DNA of 64,000 nucleotides from Tetranychus cinnabarinus (GCA_022266195.1 WHVY01000003.1:12586001-12650000), one strand, 5' to 3'. Shown: positions 10,391 through 21,979, numbered from the stretch's first letter. The notes: a model not told the origin generated them from the sequence alone. Made by a program: numbers and translations.

Positions 10391-11346
10391 CTTCGGTATT
10401 GCTTAGCAACAAATTCAAGCATTAGTTTAAATCTATTTCCAACACTTTTTCCATGGAAATATCTTCTTCTGAACAAATACTCAATCATGTATTCCGACTT
10501 TTTCGGTCCATTAGCTTCTTTCGGTATACTTTCCTTGAGACTTTTCCATAATCTTTCAACAGTCTGAGTATGAACATTTCGGTTGAGAGGATTGATAAAA
10601 TTAACACTATGATTAACACTGCTGTGAAAATAGCCAATTTGTTCAAGATTAAGATAACCTCTCCACTGGTCAGTCATGATTGTTGTTCCTTTTTTTACAT
10701 TCCTCTCTATCACTTCAGTTAATGTAATCATAGTTCGATTAGGAACAATTTCAATGAAGCATCTACCAGACTCTCTCTCAACACCTCCAACTACCCATAC
10801 TTGCTTTTTTTCACTGTCCAGTAAACGTCCTCGGTTATACTTTCGACGAAAGAGAAGCGATTCATCAATTTCTACATGACGACCTTCACCACCAATAATT
10901 GAGTCAAATTCACTCAGTGCTCCTAGAGCAACTTCTCTAAAGAACTGAAAATATTCAACTATGGTGTTTTTGTTCAGGTTAGTTTCTGTTATCGTGTTTC
11001 TGTTTCCTTCATCCAAACACCACTTGAATAGCACTTCGAAGAACTCAATAATTGTTATTCTTGTTTTTTCAAAACATGTTCCATTGGTTGGTGCAATTTT
11101 CTTTCTACACACTGTACACCGTAGATAATATTTCAATTTTGATGTAGCTTGATGAATAACATTTAGGTGACCAGTACAGTCTTCACTCAAAAAACAAAAG
11201 TAAGTATTTGGTTGAGTTGGTTTTGGAGGAACTAGTTCTAGGTACTCAGCAAAACCAAGTCCTGAAATTTCACAGTTATCAAAAGCTGTAATTTTGGTCA
11301 ATAAATTGAAGCTATTTAAATTACTAAAAAAATTTGCTTCTACCAT
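10357..11346 (-). CDS. Merlin transposase (ISXO2-like DDE domain)
   Basis: Uninterrupted 329-aa frame from ATG 11346. A zinc-ribbon-like part comes first (CFLSEDC...LRCTVCRKK, about residues 51-82). A helix-turn-helix-like segment follows, then the DDE core: VEIDESLLFRRKYNRG (first Asp), IMTDQWRGY (second Asp) and a third-carboxylate region in HTQTVERLWKSLKE. This layout is that of IS1595/ISXO2 transposases and eukaryotic Merlin. It would catalyse excision and reinsertion of the element flanked by the 202-bp repeats. There is no frameshift or stop, and all three acidic positions are present. The C-terminus runs into the left inverted repeat. Confidence 0.92.
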   Translation of the reverse strand: MVEANFFSNLNSFNLLTKITAFDNCEISGLGFAEYLELVPPKPTQPNTYFCFLSEDCTGHLNVIHQATSKLKYYLRCTVCRKKIAPTNGTCFEKTRITIIEFFEVLFKWCLDEGNRNTITETNLNKNTIVEYFQFFREVALGALSEFDSIIGGEGRHVEIDESLLFRRKYNRGRLLDSEKKQVWVVGGVERESGRCFIEIVPNRTMITLTEVIERNVKKGTTIMTDQWRGYLNLEQIGYFHSSVNHSVNFINPLNRNVHTQTVERLWKSLKESIPKEANGPKKSEYMIEYLFRRRYFHGKSVGNRFKLMLEFVAKQYRSQLFIFKNSEN

Positions 11347-11440
11347 GATTGAAATTATGTGAAAAATTAACCCGCCAATGTGCCATTTTCTTTACCAGGT
11401 TACCAGGATTCTACAGTGCTTTTCATTCTTCTCATCTTTC

Positions 11441-11642
11441 TCAACTCTTCATCTTCAAAAATAGTGAAAATTAAATAATTTAACCTTTCAATTGTGTTCA
11501 TTGTGTTTAGTGTTTGAAATTAACATCATAATTATTAAATTATAAACATCAACTTACCAGGAAACCAAGATTCAACCAGATTGGAGGAAAATTTAAATGC
11601 CTATTGAAGCCACGCCAGTGTCCCCATAACTAGGACCTTACC
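11441..11642 (-). repeat. Right terminal inverted repeat of the Merlin element
   Basis: Partner of 10189-10390. It lies upstream of the transposase start and so probably carries its promoter as well as the transposase-binding end. Confidence 0.92.
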
Positions 11643-11650
11643 GAAAAAAC

Positions 11651-12453
11651 TATTGATCTAAACATTTCATTCTGAACCTGTTCTGAATGATTTTTTGACG
11701 ATATTAACCTTAGCTTCGTTTTTGATTGCAACTGTCAAATGAAAACCAAAACAATTTTACTCCTGTAAATGGACAGATAAAAAATTCTATTTACAAGAGT
11801 TCCTAAATTGTATTAATATTTATGAACCTTTAGTATTGAGTTACTTCCAACTTTTAAAGTGTATTAAAGTTTAACTTACAACCATTATTAGTGAATTAAG
11901 TTCTTATATTTATGATAAAACTCAATTAAAATAAATTGATTTAACGATCGATTGAGCTATTAACTTTTATTATCATTAATTGATTACAAGTAAATAGTAG
12001 TTTAATAGCATTCCAATTAACATTTAGATTAGATCCACTAGAAATTATTATCAACACAAAATCTCAAGAAATTGAATTTCAATAAAGCGCTGACTATTTT
12101 TAGACCCTGTAGTCACATCATGTCCATCATTTAATTGCTAAATTTCTTTAAAACCTTTATGATTCTCTAATTTTGACGCAATTAAACAGTGATTCAACTG
12201 CTTTTATTATGTTTGAGTTTAACCAAAGAGTAAAGACTTCCTTTACTCTTTGAGTTTAACTGTTTGCGAAATGTGTTGATGGTGGTGCCATCTTTGATAC
12301 TAATTGAAAATCGCAATGTAATAGATGGCATTGCTTGTATCAACTGGATGAAAGTGCTTTTTTAATTTTAATTATTTTCCATCACATCTATTGCTTATTT
12401 ACATTTCTCTTAAGAATACTTTTATCATTAGCTAGTTTACTGTCATATTCATC
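11651..12453 (+). other. Intergenic and GID8 promoter region
   Basis: AT-rich, no gene seen. A short inverted repeat (AAAGAGTAAAG ... CTTTACTCTTT) lies around 12223-12251. Two AGATGGC-type motifs stand at 12287-12293 (reverse) and 12323-12329, 130-170 bp before the GID8 start. Confidence 0.4.
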
Positions 12454-13428
12454 ATGGATAACTTGCCTGTGAAAAGGTATCAAATCAACCAATTAATCAT
12501 GGACTACCTAGTGGCTCAAGGATTCAAAGAGGCTGCTGAAAAATTTAAACAAGAAGCTGGTTTGAATATGCAGCGATCAAAATCATCTGAAACTGATCCT
12601 GATACAGCTGAATTCAATGCTTTACTGGAACAAAGGATACAAATTAGAGAAGCCATCGAAGAGGGTAAAATAAAATATGCTCTGTGTCTAATCAATCAAT
12701 ATTATCCCGAGTTAATCGACCAAAATAGAGGTCTTTATTTTAAGCTACAGGTAATGTAGATTTCTTTGTTTTCTTCAACTGCCCTCTGCCTTCCCTATTT
12801 GATGAATAATTTTGAAAATCATACGTTCAACAAATTGATATAATAGGTACACTTAATACAAGATTGTACCTCTTATCTTGTCACCAACTGTCATCTATTG
12901 ACCATCTGAAGATACATGTATTCATGTTTATCTTCGCAGGGAGATATCGACTGTTGACTGTCTTGAAATCAATTCCTATCTTCTATTTTAAGTGTTCATT
13001 TCAAGCCATGATGATTTTTTAATATTAATCTATTTCCAATCTTACTTTTACAGCAACAACAATTAATCGAACTAATCAGAGAGCAAAAGACTGAAGAAGC
13101 CTTATCATTTGCTCAAGAACAGTTGAATGTTGACTCAGAATATCTCGAACTTCCTGAACTAGAAAGAACACTAGCCTTGCTGGCTTTTGACAAGCCAATG
13201 AATTCGCCATACGCTGATCTATTACAATTAGAGCACCGACAGCAACTTGCTCTAGAAGTTAATGGAATTATCCTTCAAGAACAATCTGGATCCGCTGATG
13301 TTCAACAGCCTAAGATTATCACGCTGCTTAAACTCCTGCATTGGACTCAAAATGAGTTGGAAAGAAAGAAATGTAAATTCCCTAAAATGGTCGATTTATC
13401 AACTGCAGAAGTTATTGGAGAAATTTAA
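12454..13428 (+). CDS. GID8: GID8/TWA1 homologue, subunit of the CTLH (GID) E3 ubiquitin ligase
   Basis: Two exons, 12454-12750 and 13054-13428, joined in phase, give 223 aa; human GID8 is 228 by recall. The N-terminal LisH motif is seen in INQLIMDYLVAQGFKEAAEKF. A CTLH motif follows (ALLEQRIQIREAIEEGKI...CLINQYYPEL), then the CRA region (FKLQQQQLIELIREQKTEEALSFAQ ... LLKLLHWTQNELE). The protein is the scaffold that nucleates the CTLH/GID ubiquitin ligase complex in the nucleus and cytosol; in animals it is also tied to Wnt/beta-catenin signalling. The start follows a normal context and length agrees with the family. Confidence 0.95.
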
Positions 13429-15091
13429 AATGAAATGTACATTGAATATTAGTTCGTCATCTTAACTTATGGCTTATCTCTTATAGCACAATAAGTATCG
13501 ATTATCATTAATCACTACATAACTTTGTTAATACAAATCAATATTGCGTTTCTTTTTGCTCAATTTTACTACCTGTTTAAATCAAACATAGGACAATTTA
13601 CATGGTGCTTGAAAGTTGTGTAATCAAAGAGAATAAGGAATCGATAAAATCTCAGTTGTCAAACACAATCAGTGACAAAACGTTTTGCATACCCAGAATT
13701 ATTTCTAATAACTTCTACTCTTTCTGTAAATAACATCAAATTCATACTTAAATTTCACTCTTATAGTTCATTGTTTCCAATCGTTAAGATTTTCACCAAC
13801 TTAAACTTGAAAAAATAAAACGTGGTTATTAACGATAGTTATTCAATTTAATGGTGATCTGGATATTTTTCGGAATGTCAACCGTCAATCATAAAGATAA
13901 TTCATGTAGGTTTAAGAATTTTCGATATTTTTGAATCTCTACAGCTCTTGTGCGATGAATAATTCCACTGTCTTCTATTCAGGTTAATTTCAGCTGCATT
14001 TATTTTCAGATTACAACAATAGTTGAAAGAGCAAAAGCAAAATATAGAGAGAAATCGAAGAAAAATTATTGATCATTTCAAGAGTTCATGCAAAATATTT
14101 GCACTGGATCTGCACTACTATGGCTGAGTAGCTCTATGCCACACTAGGCTTGACTAGCTTTAAAATACATTTGGTTCAAAAAATAAGCTACAATAAAATT
14201 TAAATTATAAACATAAAACTGGCACTGACACTTTCTAGCACTGACAAGTGAGGGATCGATATTTCAAAATTGATTGAATAAAAGTTAACCAGAAAAACAA
14301 AGAGATGAGGTAAACTCAAAAATACAGAGAAGTGTTTACATGGATAAATGTAAATTACATTATGTAATTGTAGATTTGAATTAATCTAAGCAAGAGGTGT
14401 GCCGTGCAATCTGATTATTGTAATCTGATGCATTATCTGATCCAAAAATTCCAACATGAAACTAGCTCATATTTCAATTAATCATTGATAGGATTATTAT
14501 ATTTATTACGATTTTATTTATGACAATAAATAGCTTTAAAATCCAGATTAGTCTAGAGTTTTTGTCTTTGGTAAATTGGTGAATTTTGTTCAGTATTTAC
14601 TTAAGTTACAAGATTTTTTGTGAGATTTTGTATTGATCTTCTGTACAGTAAATAATTTTGTTTTGATTGGTCATGAACAATTTGTATTCAGTTTGTCAAT
14701 AATAAAGATTGCACTAACACTAAACAGGGTTTACTGAATAGCCCGATTCAGAGTTAATGGCTGTATCTTACTTTTTTCGTTTATACTTGTAGAAATACGC
14801 AAAAGTATTAAATCGATTTGGTTTGGTCTCAAAAGTAAGTTCAATGGTTTAGATGTGAATGATAGTCCAGAATCCAGAATCCACGAGGATCATGATATGT
14901 TTGTTTCGTCAGCAATCTATTTTTCAATCACCATAGCGAGTAACATTTAAATTTAACTTAAGATCAGAGATTAAAAGGACGAGATCTATGATCAGCAAAC
15001 ATATATAATTAGTTAACCTCAAGAAAATTTTAAAGGCTGGGCTTGATAGCGTAAAGAATGATAACTCCAGGTTGATATCAATTTTAAATTA
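13429..15091. other. Intergenic, no gene seen
   Basis: About 1.7 kb between the 3' ends of GID8 (plus) and the ERG28-like gene (minus). It is AT-rich, with scattered short direct repeats (GCACTGACA twice near 14220-14250; ATCTGAT three times near 14410-14440). These could be remnants of old mobile sequence, but nothing can be classified. Confidence 0.4.
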
Positions 15092-15815
15092 TCACTTTTG
15101 TTTCAATATTTTCTTTGAAATTGGCTTCTTGATTGGTAATCCGAATTTGATATAAGCATCTTTTTCAACCTCTACCAAGTCTCCTGAATTTTGCCATGGC
15201 TTCCATATATAATGAAACGTAATAATCCATACGAGAGCTAAACCTTGATAGATACAATATAAAGATCATCAGTTTAATCACTCTTTAAATTAACAGATGA
15301 GTTGAATTAACGTCGTGAAAAAGATTGTGTTACCACTGAATGCAAATGGGAATAGAGTCGTTTGCTGGATTTGAATTGTCTTGTAAACAAAAGATTCGAC
15401 AGTAAACAGGCTAACATATGCAAGAATAGCACATATCACTAATCGCGTGACACTGCAAGGAAATTTGAAGGAAGCGAATCAACAAATTGTCAAATCCAAT
15501 AGATGGATAGATGGTAGACTTACGGATAAACATAGAGATAGATTGACGATTGAATGAGAATGATGGCATTGATAATGGAATAAATACCAAATAGGTGATC
15601 AAACGTAATATCTGCGAACAAATTAAACAAAGAATGAGAAATGTACAATTTATCAAGTAAAAGAGCTGATATTTACCATTTTTATAAGTCGTGGAGGTAA
15701 AAATTTTGGTTCTGAGAAAATCACGATCCGTAAAGCAGCGAAATGCAGTTCCCACATGCATGAAGGATAAAAAAGCTAACCAACCTCGAGTTGTATAATC
15801 TGTCCAATGAGCCAT
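15092..15815 (-). CDS. ERG28: ERG28-like membrane protein
   Basis: Four exons, 15815-15677, 15611-15524, 15452-15334 and 15243-15092, join in phase to 165 aa. The order of hydrophobic segments matches ERG28: RGWLAFLSFMHVGTAFRCFTDRDFL; HLFGIYSIINAIILIQSSIYLY; LVICAILAYVSLFTVESFVYKT; then GLALVWIITFHYIW, with a basic C-terminal tail. In fungi and vertebrates ERG28 is an ER membrane scaffold that tethers the C-4 demethylation enzymes of sterol synthesis. Four transmembrane spans fit that role. Arthropods generally cannot make sterols, so here it may act in uptake-derived sterol modification or something else; this is inference. Identity rests on pattern recall, not a search. Confidence 0.82.
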
Positions 15816-16079
15816 AATTGGAATGTAAACTTAATGATTGAAAATCTTTTAAAGTGATAAAATTAAAATAAACATTGAGAAAAATACAAACACTAAGATT
15901 TAAACATTGAACATCCTATTTTTAAACCAAAACAAGATTTTACTTTCAAGCTTCATTGTGAATCTGACATAATTCGGGTTGGTATAGTAATTTATAAAGA
16001 AAACATTCAAGTAAATCAGGCTGTGATGATCAAGAAAATGAAATATTTATTGGTAATATTACAGAGTACGAGTGCAAAC
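15816..16079. other. Intergenic, ERG28-like promoter side
   Basis: AT-rich, no coding or RNA feature seen. It precedes the SINE-like sequence that begins near 16080. Confidence 0.35.
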
Positions 16080-16247
16080 TTGTTACAGATTAGCCTGACT
16101 TATAATCAGGTCGGAAATGTTCAGTCATAGAGCAATTCCTTCTGGTGTTTGACAAGAAAGGACACCCATAGCAGCATAAGCCACCGCTTCTTGTCAACAA
16201 GACTTGAACCTGGGACCTCTGGGTACAGAACCAGAAATCTTATCCAT

Positions 16248-18365
16248 GTTGTATGTAGGGATGTTCCGATCCGATTTTACGATCGATCTGATCGATTTTT
16301 TACTAACAAAAATTGATCGATCTCAACCAAAAGAAGATCGATTTCTTTAGAAACATGTGCTTGCAAGCCATAAGACTGTTTGTATCAATCTGTTGCTTGT
16401 TTTTTGTGTTTAAAATGTCTAGAAAATGTGTTTTTTGGCAATTTTTTTGCAAGGCACCGAAAGGTGATAAGTGTTTAAAGTGTGGAGAAATTGTGAAGTC
16501 GTGTGGGAATACCACAAATATAGCAAGACATTTAAAAAATCATCACCCACAGGAATACAATGAAGCTAAATCCAATGCTCCAAGTGACCCAAAACAACCT
16601 CGTATTGATGACTCCATTGCTGTTATTAACTCATTTAAAGGTATTTCTTTCAATTAAATTAAACAATACATATTATTGTGATTATAACAAAAGCTCTAAT
16701 TTTATATTTCTTTCTTTTTAAGATGGTGATAACAAATTGAATGTTGACAATAAACTTGTTTGGCTGCTGGTCAAATGTGGTTTACCTTTCAGTCTCGTTG
16801 ACTCAAATTATTTCAAGGATTTTGTTAAATTTTTAAATAACCATTATGAGCTTCCAGGAAGGAAAAAAGTGGTTAAAATGATACATGAACTTGCGATCAA
16901 CAAGAAAGACAACATCAAGCATCACATTAAATTCATGAAATGGTTTTGTTTAACTTGTGATAGTTGGAAGGACACATTCAACCAGAAGAAATATTTAGGT
17001 GTTACCATACATTTTTTCGATGATTACCAGCCAATGTCTATTTGTTTAAATGCTGATGAGTTCATTGGAACTATGACTGGTAATGCAATTTATGATAAAC
17101 TAATTCATATTTTGGATGACTGGGATATACCCAAAGATAAAATTGTTGCTGTTGTCACTGATGGTGGTAGCAATTTCCGATTAGCAGCTAGCAAATTTAA
17201 TGCGAGTATTCATTGTGTTGCCCATAAGATTAATCTCATTGTAACTAACGCAATTGATGGTGATGCAGGATTGACAAAGCTCATTAACCAAGTGCGTTCA
17301 ATTGTTACACAATTCAAACAAAACAGTAATATGATGCAAGATTTACGTGATGAAAGAGTTTTTTCAAGTCAAGCTGATTTGAAACCAATTCAAGATGTTT
17401 CAACCAGGTGGAATTCCACCTTTATTATGCTTGATCGGTACATGGAACTACAATGTGAAATTTCAATGGTTTTGATCAAACATAACAAGCGTGATCTTGA
17501 TCTGGATGTTAATCAGCTAAGATACCTTGCAGATATTCATCTTTTACTCAAGCCTTTTTATGAGATGACTTCAGATATATCTGGAGAGAAATATGTTACT
17601 ATTTCAAGAGTTATACCTTTGATCTCAAATGCTACTCTCTACCTCGATAAACTCAACATTTCCACAGAGGTTGGAATATCTTTAAAGCAAAGACTTTGTG
17701 ATAATATGAAGGAACGATTTGAGGCGATTGAATCTAAAACAATATATACTTATTCAACATTGCTTGATCCTCGTTTTAAAAGAGTTGATTTCCAATCAAC
17801 CTCTGCTTGCAGTTTGAGTGTAGCAAGCTTGAACAGTATTTTACAAGAAGTTCCAACAACTCAAATTGTTGCTTGTGATGAAGTTACCGATTCCAGTATT
17901 TGGTCAATACATGATCGTAGAGTCCAGTCACTAAATGATGTATCATCAGGTATGCACTCCGGACTCAAGCACTACCTTGAACTACCAGTACTAGGTCGTA
18001 ATGAAGATCCTTTATCGTTTTGGAAGAAAAATAAAGAAACTTGGCCACAATTGCACAATTTGGCAATGAAATACCTAACAATTCAAGCAACTTCGGTACC
18101 TAGTGAACGGTTGTTTTCAAAGACTGGTCAACTCATTTCCGAGACGAGAAGTAGAATAAAACCTAAAAATGTTGATGCTCTTGTCTTCTTAGACTCACTG
18201 CCTATTAATTATATGTGATTTTGATGTATTATTGCTAGCATACATTAAATAACTATTCTGATAAATTTTGTCCAAATAAATCGGAAATCGATCGATTTCT
18301 GAGGAAAATTGATCGGAAAAATCGATCTCGGTAAAAATCGGAAATCGCACATCCCTAGTTGTATG
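16248..18365 (+). mobile_element. Complete hAT DNA transposon with 8-bp target-site duplication
   Basis: The element runs 16256-18357 (2102 bp). It is bounded by a perfect 8-bp duplication GTTGTATG at 16248-16255 and 18358-18365. The termini are TAGGGATGT... and the reverse ...ACATCCCTA, short imperfect inverted repeats. Both subterminal regions are rich in GATCGAT/ATCGATC copies, likely transposase-binding sites. Inside is one intact two-exon hAT transposase. An 8-bp duplication plus a BED-finger transposase with a C-terminal dimerisation region defines the hAT superfamily. Confidence 0.93.
16415..18218 (+). CDS. hAT transposase (BED finger, RNase H-like, hAT dimerisation domain)
   Basis: Two exons, 16415-16640 and 16723-18218, join across an 82-bp intron to 573 aa. 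The first exon carries a BED-type zinc finger (C20, C23, H39, H44 in KCLKC...RHLKNHH) after RKCVFWQFF. The second has the RNase H-like core with CDSWKDTFNQKKYLGVTIH and VVTDGGSNF (acidic catalytic residues), an all-alpha insertion, and the C-terminal dimerisation region TSVPSERLFSKTGQ. It catalyses hAT excision and integration. No stop or frameshift is present, so the copy may be functional. An in-frame ATG upstream near 16352 is possible; 16415 is chosen because MSRKCVFW matches the usual start of the BED finger. Confidence 0.92.
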
Positions 18366-19085
18366 GACACAGGGAGGAGCGTTAATTTAACACACAGTTT
18401 GATCCAATCACAAAAAGACGCTCATGTGTTTACAATGTTATTTCGCGAATTTAAATTCACTAAGCGCTAACTATGATATTTCTACAGTAATCCCTCTCAA
18501 AATGCGACTCTTACGTCTAATTGTCTATTTTCAAGGCAAATTGTTTAGGCACTATTTAGTTCGCTTTACCCATGTTTTTCATAATTTCATGAATTCCTTA
18601 GTAATCATGTTTTGTATAACAAAAATTGTTATGGATTAGGCTAAACTTGATATTTACGCTGTCGAGGTTTTGTTTTCTTCCATCAAACTCCAATACATGT
18701 CCTTCATTATAATTTTATGCCTTTGATTAATTTGTTAGATGCCCAAATGGTTCTCTAATAATCATATCTGTATTTTTAACCCTTCTGTTGCAATTTAAAG
18801 CGTAATTTTAAAATAGATATGTTGTTGAAATGTTTTTTGGATAAATGTTAAACTTAAGATTTATATATATATTATTTATATAGTATACATAGTTCAGATT
18901 CTTTTTTTGAGACAAATGGGCCCAAAATTTGAATATATTTCAGATTTTGGTGGGCCATTAAAAACTACCGCCTTTTCTTGCGAAAACAATCAAAAAATGC
19001 CCTTTTCCAGGTTATTTTCTAAATATTGGTTACATCTATGTATATATATACACATTAAAAAAGAGAACAAAACAATAAGGAATTA
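18366..19085. other. Intergenic, no gene seen
   Basis: AT-rich stretch downstream of the hAT element and of the receptor gene that follows on the minus strand; it contains that gene's 3' UTR. A TA-dinucleotide run lies near 18860-18885. Confidence 0.4.
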
Positions 19086-21979
19086 TCATCCACTGAGCAG
19101 AGGTTGTTGATCACAGTCAAGCTGAGAAGATTGTGATGGTATATTATTTAACTCTATTGTTACAGTCGATGATGTTGAACAATTATGATGGTATGATTGA
19201 TGAATAGAATCATTTGAATCATCACTTCCCACTGGTCCAATTTCAGTTGATTGGCTAGACCCGTCTTCATCTTCATTTTTACTAGAACGTTCATTGCTAC
19301 AACTAATATCACCATTTTGAGACTGTTGATTATTTTGTGTGAGTAAAGGATGATTGGAGGATGTTGTACAGTTTGGTTCTTCAATATCAGATACAGCATT
19401 ACTTTGAATTGCTGATAGAGTCGATGAAGTTGTTGCTTCATTCATTGTTGGTCTAATATTGATTGAGCCCGTTGTGGGTATCGAAAGTATGTTCATAGTT
19501 GCTGGTATGTTTGAGCAAATGCTTGGTCGTTGAAAAACACCAGTATTATAAATACCATCAGATTCTGTGAGTGATTGTTGTGATGGTGGTGGACTAGGCG
19601 GACGCCTTCGACCTCTAGGTCTTAATCTTCTAGGTCGTCGACGAGATGAAGAAGATGAACATCCAGCTCCATATTCATCAATACCAGAAACCGCTGAAGC
19701 ATAGCTTGGAGGAGGCTCTCGATAAAAATATTCAGAGTCTGGACTGAAAAGAGGCGATGTTGAATGACTATTACTACGAGCGAATGGAAAGTACCTTTGG
19801 TAAATATGTGATGAAGAGTAAAGATTATTTGTTGCGGAACCGCAATAAGAATCATCTTGAGCTTGACGTTGCTGTTCAATTTGACGCAAAGCAATCAATT
19901 TACATGTACAACTTATAGCAATAACAAGTAAAAGTCCGCAGATAAGAGATCCCATAAGAGCAGCTGTGATAACACTATTTTTTAGACAATTTATTTCATC
20001 TGATGAATCTCCACAATCGTTACTTCGATCACAGGTTAAAATAGCTTGGATACAGTTACCATTTGTACAAAGAAAGTTGCCCTGTTCAGGACGGCACTGT
20101 TCAGTGGTACAATTTATTTCATCAGATCCATCGTCACAATCAAGAGATGTGTCACATACTTGAATTGAATGGATACATTGTCCATTAGCACAAAGAAATG
20201 CTCCGTGATCATGTCGGCAAAGTTCTTTCGTACAGTTTCTTTCATCAGACCCATCAGAACAATCAGCAATACCATTGCAACGCTCATCACGGAAGAAACA
20301 TTTAGCATTGTTGGCACATAAAATTTTCTTAGCACAACGATGTTTTTCACAACCCATTTCATCAAAAGCATTGGGACAATCGAAAACACCATCGCACCTT
20401 TGAGTAAAAGGGTTAAAGCATTTTTTTAAGTCGTCGAACCCACATGAAATTTTATCAGGTCCACAAAGTCCACAGTTAAGTTCATCTTTAAAATCAACAC
20501 AATCCCAATTACCATTACAACGAGCTCGTTCCGAGTAACAGATTAAACCAGCAGAGCAAACAAACATCCCATGTGGACATTTATCACAGCTTCGTTCATC
20601 TGTACCATTAGCACAGTTCCAATTACCATCACAACGGTCTTTGGGGAAAGAGTAACAAGAAAAGGTGTGAGAATCTTCATTTAAACATTGAGCTTCATTG
20701 GATTCCCGACAAACATGATCACAATTGGCTTCATCTGAGTTATCGCCACATTCATTTCTTCTATTGCACATCCAAGATTTATCTATACATTTTCCATTCG
20801 AACATCTTGATTCTGATTCTAGAACACATGGTTTTCCAATCCATGTTTTACTGTAAGTCGCATGGAAACCGCGACCTCCCGTTCTATTGGCATAAATACC
20901 ATTAAACAATATTTTTATGCTTTCTCCTTCACTTATGTATGTTTGAAAAATGTCTCTATTATCTTCACTACGGCCACAAAATCTTCTCTCTGGAATGGTT
21001 TTATTGTCGATAGATTGTATGATCACGGCACTATCTTGACAGCAAGTTTTACCGACTATAGAGTTGTCCAGAGAAGGATTACATGAATTACCGATTTCAG
21101 GAATATCCAAGTCGTCAAAACTATAATAGAAAGAAAAATCGAAATGTAAGTATTTTTATGAAGAGAAATAGTCGGCATGAATTTTTGATTCTACTCGATG
21201 ACCAAACCATAGTTAAAGTAAATCGATTCAATCGATATTTATGAAAAAATGAATAAAGGTTTAGAGTTCATCTTTCATATAGCCAAAGTAGTTCACAAAA
21301 AAGGGGTAGAGTATTCATGCAGACTCTCAACTTATTGATCAATATAAATCTGATGCATATTTGTTACCTTAAAGTGATTATTTCATGAGGTTTTGCTGTA
21401 AGAGTCCATGAACAGAAGGTTTCATTGGTGTATGAATAAGGGTAGCCTGGATTGAAAATTGATCCTCGACCTCCTAAAAGCTCAATGTTGTCACAGCTAA
21501 GATTTTGAACAAAATAGTGACTTCCATGCAAAGTCAAAGTTTTACTAGATTCAAGCGGATATCTCAAAAGGTTACGATGAGTATGGTTAGCATGGAATGA
21601 AGCTATCAGGTTAGAGCCATTTGATGATGATTGCTTTGGTCTAGTGAATGTAGAGAATAACGCTGATGATTCAGGTGATGTTACTATAGATGGTTTGCCA
21701 TGGGAAGCAATAGGTTTATCACTTTGGATTAAAAATGAACCAGAAGGAAAGGCTGTCAAAAGATGAGATGATTCATGTTGATTGTGACTGGATGTAGCTG
21801 AATGGGTTGCTTGGACGATTCCAGAAGTCAAAATAACCCATGACCAGATAGATACTAGAGGTTAAAAATGAAACCAACACATAAATTAGTTATCAAGAAA
21901 AACAAACACTCTCGATATTTAATGATAGAACTTATTCAAATAAAGTCAGAATTAACTAACACTTACAAGTAATTGTCAT
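19086..21979 (-). CDS. LRP12/LRP3-like receptor: CUB domain, seven LDLa repeats, one transmembrane segment
   Basis: Three exons, 21979-21967, 21854-21368 and 21120-19086, join in phase to 844 aa. The 13-bp first exon plus the second give the signal peptide MTITLSIWSWVILTSG. A Ser/His-rich linker is followed by a CUB domain (about 125-255). Seven LDL-receptor class A modules follow (about 265-545), each with six cysteines and most with the Ca-binding DxxDxSDE-type end. A transmembrane helix lies near 549-573 (ITAALMGSLICGLLLVIAIS). The cytoplasmic tail of about 270 residues is Ser/Thr/Asn-rich, with a polybasic RRRPRRLRPRGRRR patch, a PPSY motif near 637-640 that could bind WW-domain ubiquitin ligases, and proline clusters. 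A role in endocytosis or signalling is expected; the ligand is unknown. Vertebrate LRP12 has two CUB domains, this one has one. Confidence 0.85.

Larger units (their letters stand above)
10181..11650 (-). mobile_element. Complete Merlin (IS1595/ISXO2-type) DNA transposon with target-site duplication
   Basis: The element itself runs from 10189 to 11642 (1454 bp). It is flanked by a perfect 8-bp duplication GAAAAAAC at 10181-10188 and 11643-11650. The ends form inverted repeats of 202 bp each (10189-10390 and 11441-11642) that begin GGTAAGGTCCTAGTTAT and differ at only a handful of positions. An 8-bp duplication, long inverted repeats and a single ISXO2-like transposase are hallmarks of the Merlin superfamily. 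Both the ends and the transposase are intact, which suggests recent insertion and possible activity. Confidence 0.93.
16080..18390 (-). repeat. tRNA-derived SINE-like sequence, split by the hAT element
   Basis: On the minus strand, sequence from about 18390 leads into 16255-16080 once the hAT element and one copy of its target duplication are removed. It reads ...CATGGATAAGATTTCTGG...CCCAGGTTCAAGTC..., which resembles a tRNA-Arg gene from the D-arm through a B box (GGTTCAAGTC near 16205-16215). Downstream of the B box is about 120 bp of non-tRNA sequence, as in a SINE body. Pol III box A is poor. No poly-A tail or own target duplication could be fixed, so the ends are uncertain. A single copy in this window cannot prove repetitiveness. 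Confidence 0.4.
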
